Assembly (NCBI RefSeq): GCF_040954645.1
Contig: NC_092806.1
Coordinates: 159,522,328 to 159,586,327 of the forward strand
Length of the DNA stretch: 64,000 bases
Direction: 5' to 3'
Source: Diabrotica undecimpunctata
Lineage: Eukaryota; Arthropoda; Insecta; Coleoptera; Chrysomelidae
Positions 43,086-54,055 of the stretch are shown piece by piece. The notes beneath the pieces are model-generated. The model saw only the letters and a program-made list of their open reading frames with translations, did no database searches and was not told the DNA's origin. Position 1 is the stretch's first letter. Every line of letters starts with the position of its first letter. A program made the position numbers and the translations under genes.

Positions 43086-43830
43086 TAACATCGAGGAACA
43101 CCAGAAGTAACGACAGACGATGAAATACATATTGAGGAAGAAGAAGTTAGGGAAATGAATAAATAGAATAGAACAAAACCGAATACCACAAGAATGAAGA
43201 TCAAGCATCCTAACAACTCTCTTCAAAAAGGGAGATAAATCGGACCCGGAAAATTACAGAAGAATTAATTTATTAAACACTAAAATTAACAACCAAAGTG
43301 ATAACAAATAAACTGAATGAAATTACAACACTAACAGAAGAACAACAAGGTTTTAGGTCGGGAATATCATGCACCGACGCTATATTTATAAGAGGCAAGT
43401 GCAAGAGAAATCATTAGAATACAACAAACCAGCATATCTATGTTTCGTGGACCTTAAGAAGGCATTTGACCGGGTCAAATTAAAAGACGTTATCCACTTA
43501 CTGTACGCAAGAGAGTAATACAACACAATCAAAGTAAAAGTGGAAGAAGAACTAACCGACCCTATTGAGGCTGGTAATTTGATAAGACAGGGATATTCCT
43601 TGAGTCATCTATTGTTCAACCTGATCGTGGATGAAATAATAAAAAAAGTAATAACCAAAAATAATACCAAATGGGATAAAAACAATTAAAATAATCTGCT
43701 ATGCAGACGAGGCAATACTAATCTCTGAAAGTGAAGATGGTTTACAACGTATGCTGCACCAATTTAATATAACCGCCAGAAAATTTAACGATGGAAGGAC
43801 AACTTACTGGAGGTACATTGAAAAACCGAC
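43086..43830 (+). pseudogene. Non-LTR reverse transcriptase fragment, heavily decayed
   Basis: Across several frames: VTTDDEIHIEEEEVREMNK, LTEEQQGFRSGISCTDAIFI, YLCFVDLKKAFDRVKLKDVI, LIRQGYSLSHLLFNLIVDEI, ICYADEAILISESEDGLQRM and FNITARKFN. YADE replaces YADD. Stops and shifts occur every 20-40 codons. Confidence 0.72.
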
Positions 43831-43888
43831 AGAGTTATGTCTACACAAAAATAAAAAGAAGAAGACGACAAAGTTAAGTAGTGTTTAG

Positions 43889-44266
43889 ATCTTAGACAAG
43901 GAAAGAGAGAGGATAGGAAACGCATATTTAATAAACCTTTGCAAAGTGAGTCCAGTTATGATGTGACCGCCATATTTTGGTGCCTGTACGTTGTCCATTA
44001 CTACCTCTCGCAGGATTACCAAATCTACTGATTTTGCAGTAGATCTACTGATTTCAACTTTAATTTGTCAATGATCTAATCAAGTCTAATGATCAAATCA
44101 TGTTCAAAAAGTGATCATTCTCTCAGTGTTCAATTATAAATTTTGAAAAAAATCTATTGATATATATTCATTATTCTCAATCTACTGAAGAAATAAAATA
44201 TGACCTGGCAACTCCTCAGTCAATTCCATACGATTACGAGTCCCCTCTCTTTCCTGGTCTAAGATT
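43889..44266. mobile_element. Short inverted-repeat element (MITE-like)
   Basis: Left end ATCTTAGACAAGGAAAGAGA (43889) and right end inverted ATCTTAGACCAGGAAAGAGA (to about 44266): about 23 bp with one or two differences, enclosing ~330 bp without coding capacity. I cannot define a target duplication. Confidence 0.6.
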
Positions 44267-44470
44267 CAGATAATATATACAACGTCTATGTTTAGATGTG
44301 TGATGAATAAGGGAGACGGAAGCATAGGAAACACAATATATAGAAATACAACCCTTCCCAACAGATATTTACATGCTAACTCACACCACCATCCTGTATA
44401 ATTATATTTGCTTATCAAAACCTTAACGCAAGATCTTAAAAACTAACAGGACTGACACACGAGGACCATA

Positions 44471-45738
44471 ACGTATGGTCCTAAAGTTTTGGGAAAATTT
44501 TCAAAAGCACATGACTCTGACCACAATAATCTTATATTTTTATTAAAGTATTCAACAATTTAACTTAACTATCCTTATTATAAATCAAAATTCAAATGAC
44601 AGACAAGGGACCATTATTTTCGATTTGCCTAATAATTCCCCTGACACGTTGCATCATCCTTTGGACGACCTCGGCGTCAATTTCTCTGATTTTTGTATAT
44701 ATGCGGCGTCTTAACTGTTCCTGATTTTGTGCTTCCCATCCGTTATTATAGACTTTCCGACTTAATATTGCCCAGAACTCTTCAATTGGATGAGCTTGAC
44801 GTAGGTTGGGGGGATTGTCTGCTTTCGGTACAAAGGTAATATTGTTAGTTTCGTACCAGTCCCTTGTGATCCTCGCGTAATGACATGAAGCAAGATCTGG
44901 CCAAAAGACTATTTGATCATTTGCATGATGTGTGTTCACAAACTGAAGCAATTTAGAGAGACATCTTTGAATATAAATATTTGCGTTTAACGCTTCGCCT
45001 CGAACGACACCAATGTAGGGCTGTGAGATAAAGCCAGCCTCAGAAATTGCACACCATACCAAAATTTTGTCCTCAAATTTTTTCTTACTTTTGAATTTTA
45101 TTTCATCAGATACATTTTCGTAATCGTTCGTGTAAAACCCATCGTTACCCTTCATCTCAGAGTTGGACAAAGTAAAATATTTTTTATCGTCCATCACGAT
45201 CAACTTGTTGACGAAATGCACTCGCCTTAACGCGCGGCAACATCTCGGAATTCTCTCTAATTGATCCTCTGTGTATTTTGGAGCTTTCCTTCTTTTCCAG
45301 TAGATAATATTGTTACTCGATAGGGTCCTGTATACTGTAGTCTTTCCAATATGAAATCTTCTTGCCAGTTTTCGCTGTGAGACTTCAATTTTGTTCTTAG
45401 CTGCTTCAATCAGTTTTGCCTCTCTTATATGGTTCAAAATCCGCGGTATCCCTTCTTCACATTCTCTGATTGTGCGATAAATTGTCGATTTGCTTATGTT
45501 TTGATCTCGATAAATATTAACAATATCTCGTTTCGACATTCGCCCAACCATGTTATAAACACCTCGACGAATATCAATTTTATAACACATTTTGCAGAGC
45601 ACAAACCAAAATATTCTGCTTTGTTTATTAAATGTCAATAACTGATGACATTTTAATTCCATGGCCTTCTTTGTTAAATGCATTTTGCTTCTCAATCAGA
45701 CCAGGTGAAATTTTTTTCAAAACTTTAGGACCATACGT
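44471..45738 (-). mobile_element. Tc1-like DD37E transposon with intact ORF
   Basis: Terminal inverted repeats of about 33 bp (ACGTATGGTCCTAAAGTTTT at 44471; complement ends at 45738), TA on both sides (44469-44470, 45739-45740). The 1268-bp element is filled by one transposase gene. Inserted within the Penelope relic. Confidence 0.9.
44592..45695 (-). CDS. Tc1-like transposase, apparently intact
   Basis: An open frame of 367 codons. The true start may be a later Met (M49 in YNMVGRMSKRDIV), since the first ~40 residues show no domain. Two helix-turn-helix segments follow (MSKRDIVNIYRDQNISKSTI; QRKLARRFHIGKTTVYRTL). The catalytic core has D169/D170 in IVMDDKKYFTLS, D267 in VFWPDLASCHYAR and E305 in AHPIEEFWAIL. 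I count 37 residues between D267 and E305, i.e. DD37E. ILVWCAIS is the usual strand after the first acid. No stop or frameshift, ends at 44592, 121 bp from the left TIR end. All catalytic acids are present, so the enzyme may work. Confidence 0.88.
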   Translation of the reverse strand: MRSKMHLTKKAMELKCHQLLTFNKQSRIFWFVLCKMCYKIDIRRGVYNMVGRMSKRDIVNIYRDQNISKSTIYRTIRECEEGIPRILNHIREAKLIEAAKNKIEVSQRKLARRFHIGKTTVYRTLSSNNIIYWKRRKAPKYTEDQLERIPRCCRALRRVHFVNKLIVMDDKKYFTLSNSEMKGNDGFYTNDYENVSDEIKFKSKKKFEDKILVWCAISEAGFISQPYIGVVRGEALNANIYIQRCLSKLLQFVNTHHANDQIVFWPDLASCHYARITRDWYETNNITFVPKADNPPNLRQAHPIEEFWAILSRKVYNNGWEAQNQEQLRRRIYTKIREIDAEVVQRMMQRVRGIIRQIENNGPLSVI

Positions 45739-45959
45739 TAAGAACGAAGACATGCGCAAAATGAAAAAAACGCCAAGGAAAAGCTTCTTCATGTCTACAG
45801 TTGAAAAAGCATAGAAATTTCGAGACCCAGTAGAAAAATAACCAATTAACAAAACTGTCCTGTCCTATATAAAGTGCAAGGCAGATAAAATCAGCAGAGT
45901 TGCAAATCAGAAAAAACAAAATAGAGATACCGAACAAAAAGTTTAAACTACGAGCCCAT

Positions 45960-46105
45960 TCCCATTTCCCACACTATAGCGTGACAATTGCAACATTTTC
46001 GCGATTTCCGAGTTGGATTTTCCAGAATTAAAAAATCTAATAATGATTGAACAAATTTTCTCATCGATAACTTTTCGTCTACCCATTGACATTAACTGAC
46101 AATAT
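45960..46105 (-). pseudogene. Mariner-like N-terminal helix-turn-helix fragment
   Basis: Minus strand from about 46100: MSMGRRKVIDEKICSIIIRF, NSGKSNSEIAKMLQLSRYSV. This is the MGRRK...I...F..GKS..EIA..L..S...V pattern of a Tc1/mariner N-terminal DNA-binding domain. Nothing else of that transposase is present. Confidence 0.6.
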
Positions 46106-46119
46106 TATTGTTTTGATGT

Positions 46120-46123
<4 letters not shown>

Positions 46124-46191
<68 letters not shown>
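46124..46191. repeat. (TA)n microsatellite
   Basis: About 34 uninterrupted TA units; sits inside the Penelope relic. Confidence 0.97.
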
Positions 46192-46195
<4 letters not shown>

Positions 46196-46520
46196 AAAAA
46201 TCACATTGGAAAATCAAGCAATATACGAGATTCCTTGTGAGAACTGCAACAAATCGTACATCGGGCAGATCAATTGAAAAATACAGGTAAGTAGAGAAGA
46301 ACATCAACTTACAATAAAAAAAAAAGGAAAAGCGTCAACCACAAAATGCCATAAGCACAGGACAAAATAAACTTGAATAGAACTTAAGAAATAGATGACG
46401 TCGACATTGAACATGTAAGTAAAATAACTATAAAGCCAGTGTAATATCAATAACAACGTTTGCATCAAAAACAGGGAGAAGAGAAAGCATACTTCGATTT
46501 GTTCAGTTGAATCTTAACTG

Positions 46521-47790
46521 CTGTTTTTTAATTTTTATGATAGAAACACTTTTTTTACTAATTAGAACAGTTTGCATAACATTATTAGGCAATAAAATCT
46601 GATTTTATGTATATATCTACGATACAATAATTTAAATAAGCCCAAAATCAACAGCGAAGGAAGAAATCGATAGAAAACGATACGAAAAATAAAAAAAATC
46701 AAGAAAGACCATTGAAGATAAGCAGTTGTTTATTTAAATATACTGAAAATGTTGCTCACACTTGTTAATATAAATTACCTCTTTACTTTTGCTTTTTTCC
46801 CTAAAAAACTTCACTCACTTTAACGTAGTTACCAAAACGATTGACTTATTTCGTTATTTCTCTATAAAAAAAGTTGTTTTTTTTCGTCATTAGCCTGAGA
46901 ATTCAAACCATTACAAAAATATCATCGAACGTTTCCTTACAACAGAGGTGTACTCAGCCCGAGTGTAGAAAGAATATAAACCATTACAATTAAGAAGCTA
47001 TAAAACGATGTCATGATAATTTTCAATATTAAAAAACGAATAATCAAAGCAGATGGAGTTTTGGACGCTTTAATGCTTTATAGATGGTGATGAAAAAAAG
47101 ACAAAAATAAATCTCTGATAAATTATATGAGGCCTGGAGGAAACTAAAGTGTTTAGAGAAGTATTTAGTCTTTATTTAATTATTTTATTTTTAATATTTC
47201 TATTATTTTATTATAATATGATCTTATTTAATTGAATATTTTAATTACTTATTTTAATGAGCATTGTATTAATATTTTATGAGAAATTTGCTGATTCATA
47301 TTATGTTGTCAGAGTTCTGAGAAACTACTTGTCTAAATCACCATTTGAGAAGTTTTCGGGAACTATTAATTTTAACCCCAAAAGCACAAAACGATTTCAA
47401 AAGATCAAATTTCTTGAAACCTTATATCAGTTATTCCATGCCTTAAAATGGGAATGCATATACTATTGTACCAAAAGCACGAGTTGGCGGTTTTAATTTA
47501 TTACGACGTACTCTACATTCGGTCGAAAGATCCTTTAACCTCTTAGGTAAGTCCCTATGAAACGGGCAGTAGCAAGACCTCGAGATGACCAGGTCTACAG
47601 TCTAGTGTGCAAGATGCCACTTCTCCCGGTTAAATTTTTCTCAATCATTCTCTTCTTACAGTATCGAGGAGCAGAAACTTTGACCAGACGCGGCTTTTCT
47701 GCCATATACAGTATTCAAAAGGTAAGTTCTTTTCTGAATTGATAACAATATTTGAGTTATGCCAAGTGTTTTGCCTATTTTACAATTATG
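46521..47790. other. Intergenic, no gene supported
   Basis: AT-rich. Two short open frames (47257-47496, 47557-47742) have no motif I recognise. The second has a GTAAGT at 47721, but without a partner site. Confidence 0.45.
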
Positions 47791-47794
47791 TACA

Positions 47795-48711
47795 TATTTT
47801 CTATTCCATTCTCCGAAGATTTTTCTGAGCATCTTTCTTTCTTAGATCTCTACTTCCTTTTCTTCCTGTTGGTACATAATCCACGTTTCACTGTCATACA
47901 TCATTGTAGGTCTGATTACTGTCTCATAGACTCGCAGTTTAGCTGTTCTTGGCACATTTTTTGCTTTCAGTAATGAATTTAGTAACTCTATCGCTCTGCT
48001 TCCCTTCTCTGCTCATTAATCTTTTGTCTATCTCTTTTTCTTCTTTTCCCGTGTTCGATATGGTTACTCCTAAGTATTCAAATTCTGACACTCTTTTAAA
48101 ATATACACAGTCTCTGCTCCTTTCATTTTGATCTATTTGTTATTATTTGTTATGTCTTCCCTCATTTCCATATATGGGGTTTTTGTTTGGTTTATTATTA
48201 ATCCGTATCTTTTCGCTTCTTCTTCAAATTTCTGGAAAAATTTTTCTAAATTTTTTTTTGTTCTCGCTAGTATCACCACATCATCCGTGTACGCTATGCA
48301 CTGTTCCCTGCTATTGAAAATAGTCCTGTTTGTGCTTATATTTGATCTTCTTACGATTTGTTCTAATACTAGGATGAATAAATTCGTTGATAGCAGATCT
48401 CCTTGTTTTAAACCTCTATTCACTGTGAACTGTCTTGAAAAGCTTTCTTCCATCGTTAACATGTTTATCGTGTTCCTAAGCGTCTTTCTCACTAGCCTTA
48501 TAAGCTTTTCTGGTACTTCTAATGTTCTCATGGCCTCATATAGCATCGTTCGATTTAGAGAGTCATATGCTTGTTTAAAATCGATAGCATATGTATTCCT
48601 AAGTTTTGTTCGTAGCTATTATTTTGTATTCTTCCTGATCTAAAACCTCCCTGGTATTCTCCAATCACTTTGTTATCATATTTTAGTAATCTTTTCCTAA
48701 TAACTTTTGCA
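47795..48711 (-). pseudogene. RTE-like reverse transcriptase, 3' part (split by the LTR element)
   Basis: Minus strand: AKVIRKRLLKYDNKVIGEYQ, GGFRSGRIQN, AIDFKQAYDSLNRTMLYEAM, FTVNRGLKQGDLLSTNLFIL, CIAYTDDVVILARTKKN (YTDD for YADD), YGLIINQTKT, SEFEYLGVTISNTGKEEKEI, LRVYETVIRPTMMYDSETWI and RKMLRKIFGEW. It continues the fingers at 53013-53600 when the gypsy-type element is removed; the joined segment reads YKI-L-AKVI across the junction. Frameshifts and missing residues make it inactive. Confidence 0.78.
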
Positions 48712-48715
48712 AGTA

Positions 48716-48847
48716 TGTAACGTTATAAACGTCACATCTCTATTAATTTATATTTTAATAATTATTTCATTTTAATTTCTTTATTAATTTATTAATTTCT
48801 TTATCTTCAGTTTAATTTTTACTATTTTTTGTTTATAAAAATAGTTT
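48716..48847 (+). repeat. Truncated left LTR
   Basis: Matches 51814-51945 almost base for base (one T fewer in a T-run), then diverges at TAAAAATAGTT. Confidence 0.88.
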
Positions 48848-48869
48848 TTAATTTTATTAATTAATTAAT

Positions 48870-49757
48870 TTTCCTTTTCAGTTTTTATCTGCTGATTTAC
48901 TTGGTCCATATCCTAGATCTAAAAATGGAAATCGTTATCTTTTAGTTGTTGTTGACTGGTTTACAAAGTTCATGTTTGTACATCCTTTGGCTAATGCTAC
49001 TTCTAAAGCTATTGTCAAGTTTATCGAAAATCAAGTTTTTCTTATTTTTGGTGTACCACAGATCTTTGCAGTTGATAATGGAAAACAATTTGTTTCCAAA
49101 GATTTTAAAACTTTGATGGAAAAGTACAAGGTACAAAAAATTTGGTATAATGCTAAATACTTTCCTCAGATTAATCCTACTGAACGAGTTAATAAGACAA
49201 TTGTTACTGCAATTAGGTCTTTTATTCAGGACAATCATAAAGATTGGGACAAGGAAATTTTTAAAATAGCCCAAGCTATTCGTCTAGCTAAGCATGAAGT
49301 AACACAATTTTCTCCTTCATTTTTAACATTTGCTAGAAATGTTCCTGTTGATGGTTCATTCTTTGGTGCTATTAAAGAAACATCTAATAATATTGTTAAT
49401 ATTAACAATAAATTGTTTGATCCCAAGCCTTTAGAGAATATTTCTCCTATATTTAATGAAGTTCAGAAGAGAATACGTCACTCTTACAATACCAACACTA
49501 AACGCTACAATTTACGTAGACGTGATGTAAAATTTCATGTAGGTGACAAAGTCTGGAAGAAAAATAATATCCTTTCAAAAGCTGTGGATGATTTTTCTGC
49601 TAAATTAGCTCCCAAATTTATTCCCTGTATTATACATAAAGTTTTATCTCCTTTAGTATATAATCTTAAGGATCTAGATGGTAAAGACCTTGGTAATTTT
49701 CATGTGCAAGATATTAAGTTAGATGTTACTGATTCTAGTGATGATGAGTCTCAATAA
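48870..49757 (+). CDS. Gypsy-type integrase, C-terminal part of pol
   Basis: The frame is open from about 48870, upstream of the first ATG at 48972: PFQFLSADLLGPYPRS, RYLLVVVDWFTKFMFVHPL, VPQIFAVDNGKQFVSKDF, NPTERVNKTIVTAIRSFI. The three catalytic acids D (SADLLGP), D (AVDNGKQF) and E (NPTERVN) are in place. The end has FHVGDKVWKKNNILSKAVDD, LAPKFIPCIIHKVLSPLVYN LKDLDG, the GPY/F-like module, and an acidic end DSSDDESQ. The usual N-terminal zinc finger is lost with the rest of pol. Stop TAA at 49755. No promoter or gag start remains, so it is likely not expressed as a working polyprotein. Confidence 0.85.
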   Translation, partial: FPFQFLSADLLGPYPRSKNGNRYLLVVVDWFTKFMFVHPLANATSKAIVKFIENQVFLIFGVPQIFAVDNGKQFVSKDFKTLMEKYKVQKIWYNAKYFPQINPTERVNKTIVTAIRSFIQDNHKDWDKEIFKIAQAIRLAKHEVTQFSPSFLTFARNVPVDGSFFGAIKETSNNIVNINNKLFDPKPLENISPIFNEVQKRIRHSYNTNTKRYNLRRRDVKFHVGDKVWKKNNILSKAVDDFSAKLAPKFIPCIIHKVLSPLVYNLKDLDGKDLGNFHVQDIKLDVTDSSDDESQ

Positions 49758-51813
49758 TGTTATATAATATGGTAAAGCATTATCTTTTATTATTTTATCT
49801 CTTTATATTTTGATATTTCTGTAGTTATGATAAACATATTAATCTTATTTATTTGACATTACCCTAACTGTTTATATATTCCTATTATTTTACTTTGGGT
49901 AATTGTTTTTGATTTTGATACAATTAAAAGCCTCATCCAGCACTTTATGTATGACAACATGGTTAGTTGCATACATGGTGTTTTAGTTTTCCTAGGATAC
50001 ATATATCCTAAGGAGATTTTGGGCCAGATTATATGAATCTGTGTTCCTTTTTGGTCTTTTAGAGACAATTAATATACCGTAGTAGGTATATATTTTTTTT
50101 TGGATGATGTGTTTTTTCTTATTTCTTTTGGAGTTAAAATAATTCTATGCATCTACTTTTAGAAATCTGGTGTAGAATTATGGCGCTTTGAAGTTTGATT
50201 GTAGTATACCTACTTTCACTTGTTTTCTTCTATTTTTGTAAACTATATTTATGCAGTACTTTATTCTTTTGTGTAGATCCCTGGTTTATATTTAGTGAGA
50301 ATAACATTTCTTATGTATCATTATCTTATTTTCATTATTAACTTACTCTTAGTCTTCTAAGACTTGTTTTATGCAGTTACTATATCTCTTTTGTGTAGAA
50401 CTTTGTCTTATTTGACATATCAAGTAAAGTTTATATGTATTTTTGAGTTGTTTATCAATAATTACATTTGCATATCAATGTCTACATGCTTTTACTCATT
50501 TTATAATTTTGAAATTATTGTTGCCTTACTTTAGGTACTCAGTTATCCTGAGTACTAATTTTTTTTTGAGATTCATTCATTAGCAGTATCCATTAACTAT
50601 TCATTTTTGTGAGATATGATCTCTATATTATGTATTTACCTGACTTTGCTTATTTGTCTTTATTTTTGTATACTTACCTTTGACTTTGATTATTAACTAG
50701 ACTTCATACTATGTGTATAGAATGCTATTTTGCAAAGGAAGTTGTTGTACTTCCGAAGAAGAATTTCTGAAGACAGAATTCTTCAACAATGTATATCTGA
50801 ATATATCAGATGCATTGCCCCTTTGTTATTATTATTTTTGTTATTGTGGGCCTGAGCTTTGATGCAGATGTACATTCGTACCACTGGATCTTCCTTAAAT
50901 GGTGGGTTGTCTCCAGGGTATGGCGTCGGGGGGTTCATGGCACATAGGGCTGTCGTCTCCGAGGAGCGCTGTCGTGGTTTAACCGTGGGCTATGGGCTAC
51001 TGCGTTCATACCAACATGGTTTCAATTGATCCTTTGGTAGGGTCCATGTACAGTACCAAAGTCTACAGATACCCGATTACTTTAAATTAATTTTTTCCCT
51101 TCATTTTTAGTCTGATGAATACTAAAATTCATTGGGTAATATGCATTTATATTCCCCTGAGCGTTCCCCTCAAAAACTGTATATTATAATTATTAAATTT
51201 TTATTATAAACTTTATGCTACACCATCTTACTGCTTACTTTATAACAGTACCTATTTAATTTCAGTTTAATGAATCCTGAAATTCAGTGAGTAATTTTTT
51301 TTTATTTTTCCAGAGATATTCTCTGTAGTAGTTTATTAATATTAGATTAATAATTTTAGTGTGATGAATACTACAATTCATTGGGTAATTTTTTTTATTT
51401 TCCCCAGATTAACATCTGAAAATTATTTTGCTATTTTTTTTTAAATATAGCAAATTTGAGTTATACTTTAAATTTTTTATGAATAGTAATGTATACTTAA
51501 TTACTTATATTCATTAATTTAATTATTTTGTTATATAAATTTTTTAAATAACAACAAATTTTAGTTTGACGGATACTACAATTCGTTGGGAAGTATTCAA
51601 TTTCCCTGAGTAATACTCTAAATTTTTTTATGATCATTCTTTTGTTATTATATTCATTAACTTGATTGCTTTGTTATAAAGTATTTATTTTTGATTTGTT
51701 ACTACAGATTACTACTGCATATATTTATTCCTAGGTAGAACATTGTGTTCTTGTTTTCTTTGAGAAAAATTTCTCAGTTGTGTTCGAAATTTTTCTGATG
51801 GGTGGTAGGAGTG
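49758..51813 (+). other. Internal 3' region of the LTR element, no ORF
   Basis: About 2 kb without a usable reading frame. It holds a G/C-rich patch at about 50850-51075, four spaced copies of a TGAATACTAcAATTCATTGG-type motif (about 51112, 51268, 51362, 51566) and a purine-rich GATGGGTGGTAGGAGTG (51797-51813) directly before the right LTR, which fits a polypurine tract. Confidence 0.6.
51105..51620 (+). repeat. Four spaced copies of a ~50-bp motif before the polypurine tract
   Basis: Each copy reads roughly TTAGT-TGATGAATACTA-AATTCATTGGGTAAT, then a T-rich strip and TTCCCC-GA. Spacing is 95-205 bp. The GAAT...ATTC part can pair with itself. Confidence 0.65.
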
Positions 51814-53008
51814 TGTAACGTTATAAACGTCACATCTCTATTAATTTATATTTTAATAATTATTTCATTTTAATTTCTTTATTAATTTATTAATTTCTTT
51901 ATCTTCAGTTTAATTTTTACTATTTTTTTGTTTATAAAAATAGTTGGCGCCCCTGTTTTTCTCTTCTTCCTCTGTCTTTATTTTCTCTCTTTCTGTCCCA
52001 TAGAGTAAATATTTGCCCTCTCACTTTTGTTCGGCAGACTATTCTGTTCTGTGTTGACTGACAAGCTAGTTTCATGATATCTATACCAACATTCTATGAC
52101 ATCTGTGCTAACTTCATTCAGTCTCCCACTTTCTGTCAAAACAACTTTTCTGTAGTGGGATTATTTTTTGCCTCTTTTTGAAATTTATAAAAGAAGGCAA
52201 AAATTATTATAAGACTCATTTTTATGGTCTACAACTTCTCTTGGGGTAAGTACTTTCATTGTGATATTTATTCTATAATTCTGACCACATTTCCAATATT
52301 TCTAACCTTACTTTCTTTCGAAAGCACATTTTTTTTTTCTGATATATGCATTAGGACTCTTTAACAGAATTTAACTAAGTAGTAACATTCATATTTCATT
52401 TTATCCTTGCCATACGCTATTTGTTTAAGTGTAATTTTGTAAGATGGCAAGGAAGTTAAACCTTTCTTTTTGATGTGTTTCTAATGCATGTTGTTTCTTA
52501 TCCTTTTAGTTTATTGGACATATCAAAACCTTATTGGTCCACTGGACAGTTTATTGGAGATATAAAACTTATTGGTTTACTGGACATTTTATTTTTATTG
52601 GACATTTCATTGGATTTATTGAATTTATTGGTTTATTGGACACCAAAACTTAGTCAGGACATACAGCCACGTGTGACTGCAGCTCTCCAGAAGTCACAAC
52701 TTCTAAGTGGAGGATCCAACAGCTAGAACACACAAGCCGCCCATCGAAGCAATAAGTAACACTTATAACTGTTAAGCTTTGGCAGGGTTAATTATTGTTT
52801 TTTTATTGATTTAAATAAATATGATTGGTTAAAATTTGTCTTATTTGCTATCAAATGAGAACTCAGGTTCAATCCCTAGTTTAAGACAAGACGAACTCAC
52901 CCTTGAGATACTGAGCTAGGCAAGGTATAGACGATAAGCTCCCATGGTTGATTGAGGTATTATTTTTACAATAGTATTTCAATTCTCTTTGGTAGTCTTA
53001 TCGTTACA
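51814..53008 (+). repeat. Right LTR of the gypsy-type element
   Basis: 1195 bp, TGTAACG to CGTTACA. TTATAAAAG at 52185-52193 is a good TATA box. An AATAAA at 52814-52819 could be the poly(A) signal. This suggests U3 ~370 bp, R from about 52215 and termination near 52840. Confidence 0.75.
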
Positions 53009-53012
53009 AGTA

Positions 53013-53600
53013 TTTTATAAACTTCTTCTAATAGTTGCTATACCTCTATAGTTTTCGCACTCCGTGTTGTCTCCTTTTTTTGTAGATAGGACAAATAAGA
53101 GCGCTATTCCATTGTTTCGGCATTTCTTTCTTTTGCCAAATTATTAGTGTCAAGTGGAATATCCTTTCCTTCAATCTTTCGCCACCTTCCTTAAAAATCT
53201 CAACTGGGATACCACTTTTTCCTGCACTTTTGTTATTTTTTAGGTCTCTTATTATTTCTTTGACTTCATTCAGAGTTGGTTCCTCGCACTTCCCTTCTTC
53301 ATCTTCTTGCCAATTCTCATTTCCCTCAAGTTCTTCTTGTTGGTCTGTATTTAATAGATCTTCGAAATATTCCGCCCATCTGTTTAATTTTTCTGTTGTT
53401 TCACCTAGAAGTAAGCCTTCTTTGTTTCTGCAATACTGTGGATTATTCTTTGTAGTTTCTCTGGATTTCTTAACTTCTTGGTAGAAATTATTTACCTCTT
53501 TGTTTATATAGGCTTCTTCTATGTTTTTCAATTGCTTTTCTAGCTGTCCTCTTTTCTTTTTTCTGTAAATTCTTTTCACTTCCCTTCTTCTTGCCATATT
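53013..53600 (-). pseudogene. RTE-like reverse transcriptase, 5' part (split by the LTR element)
   Basis: Minus strand: ARRREVKRIYRKKKRGQLEK, NNFYQEVKKSRETTKNNPQY, LNRWAEYFEDLLNTDQQEEL, IRDLKNNKSAGKSGIPVEIF, MPKQWNSALICPIYKKRRQH, then after a frameshift CENYRGIAT and VYKIL. The endonuclease is missing, so the copy was 5'-truncated near 53600. It continues at 48711. Confidence 0.8.
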
Positions 53601-54055
53601 TTAATTAATTAACCACCTATTTCAATACGCCCTACTTTAAACAAAAAGAATAGCGTCAATTTATGATGTTTAGTTGCCAACCTCACCACAATGCTTCCCT
53701 ACAGATAGATCAAAACAACATTGGGCGAATTACTCACTTATATCAGAGCTGCTACATTACAGACTAACTAGACTCAGGTAAAGAGATCAAGTGCAGTATT
53801 AAAGCAGCTCGCAAGAAGGGGCGGCTGTCACCCCACAAGCAAAAGCAACCCTGGGCTCAAGTGCAAAAGTGAAGTAGAGGCTAAGAGGAACCAAATTTTA
53901 AAGCAAATCCGTCGTGACGTGGAAAATTACACTCCAAAACGGTTATTGACTGGCGTATTTAGACAAAAGCCATAAGAAAGAGAAATATGACAGGTAGAAA
54001 AGCCATTACAATGTTAAACAGTATTTTATCGTACCAATCCACCAGCAAAGAAAAT
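53601..54055. other. Spacer, no gene seen
   Basis: No coding motif. A G/C-rich strip at 53810-53880 has no tRNA fold that I can make. Confidence 0.4.

Larger units (their letters stand above)
44281..46520 (+). pseudogene. Penelope-like element relic, split by a Tc1-like transposon
   Basis: Before the insertion: DGSIGNTIYRNTTLPNRYLH ANSHHHPV (about 44315-44400), the Penelope reverse-transcriptase segment normally reading VYRKPT-T-RYLH-NSHHP. After it (45741-45950): MKKTPRKSFFMSTVEK and TVLSYIKCKADKISRV, like the Penelope LPYI-G-TDKI-R linker. After a TA microsatellite: NQAIYEIPCENCNKSYIGQI and REEHQLTIKKKG (from 46200), the GIY-YIG endonuclease start (IYEIPC...YIGQT). The ending QKQGEEKAYFDLFS near 46490 fits the family. 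All parts lie on the plus strand in the correct order with stops between. Confidence 0.6.
48716..53008 (+). mobile_element. Ty3/gypsy-type LTR retrotransposon, large internal deletion
   Basis: Both LTRs start TGTAACGTTATAAACGTCAC (48716 and 51814). The right LTR ends CGTTACA at 53008, an inverted match to TGTAACG. A 4-bp AGTA at 48712-48715 and 53009-53012 is the target duplication. The left LTR is cut after ~132 bp and joins directly to integrase at about 48870, so gag, protease, reverse transcriptase and most of the left LTR are gone. It is inserted in a minus-strand non-LTR element, which resumes on each side. Confidence 0.85.

Noticed and set aside
47557..47742. Possible host exon with GTAAGT donor
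   Set aside because: No acceptor, no protein motif and no neighbouring exon of a recognisable gene.
51946..51956. TGGCGCCCC as a tRNA-Lys-type primer binding site, which would make the LTR only 132 bp
   Set aside because: A purine tract lies directly before 51814 and the LTR-type end CGTTACA with the AGTA duplication is at 53008, so the site is inside the right LTR. The left LTR is simply truncated near the same point.
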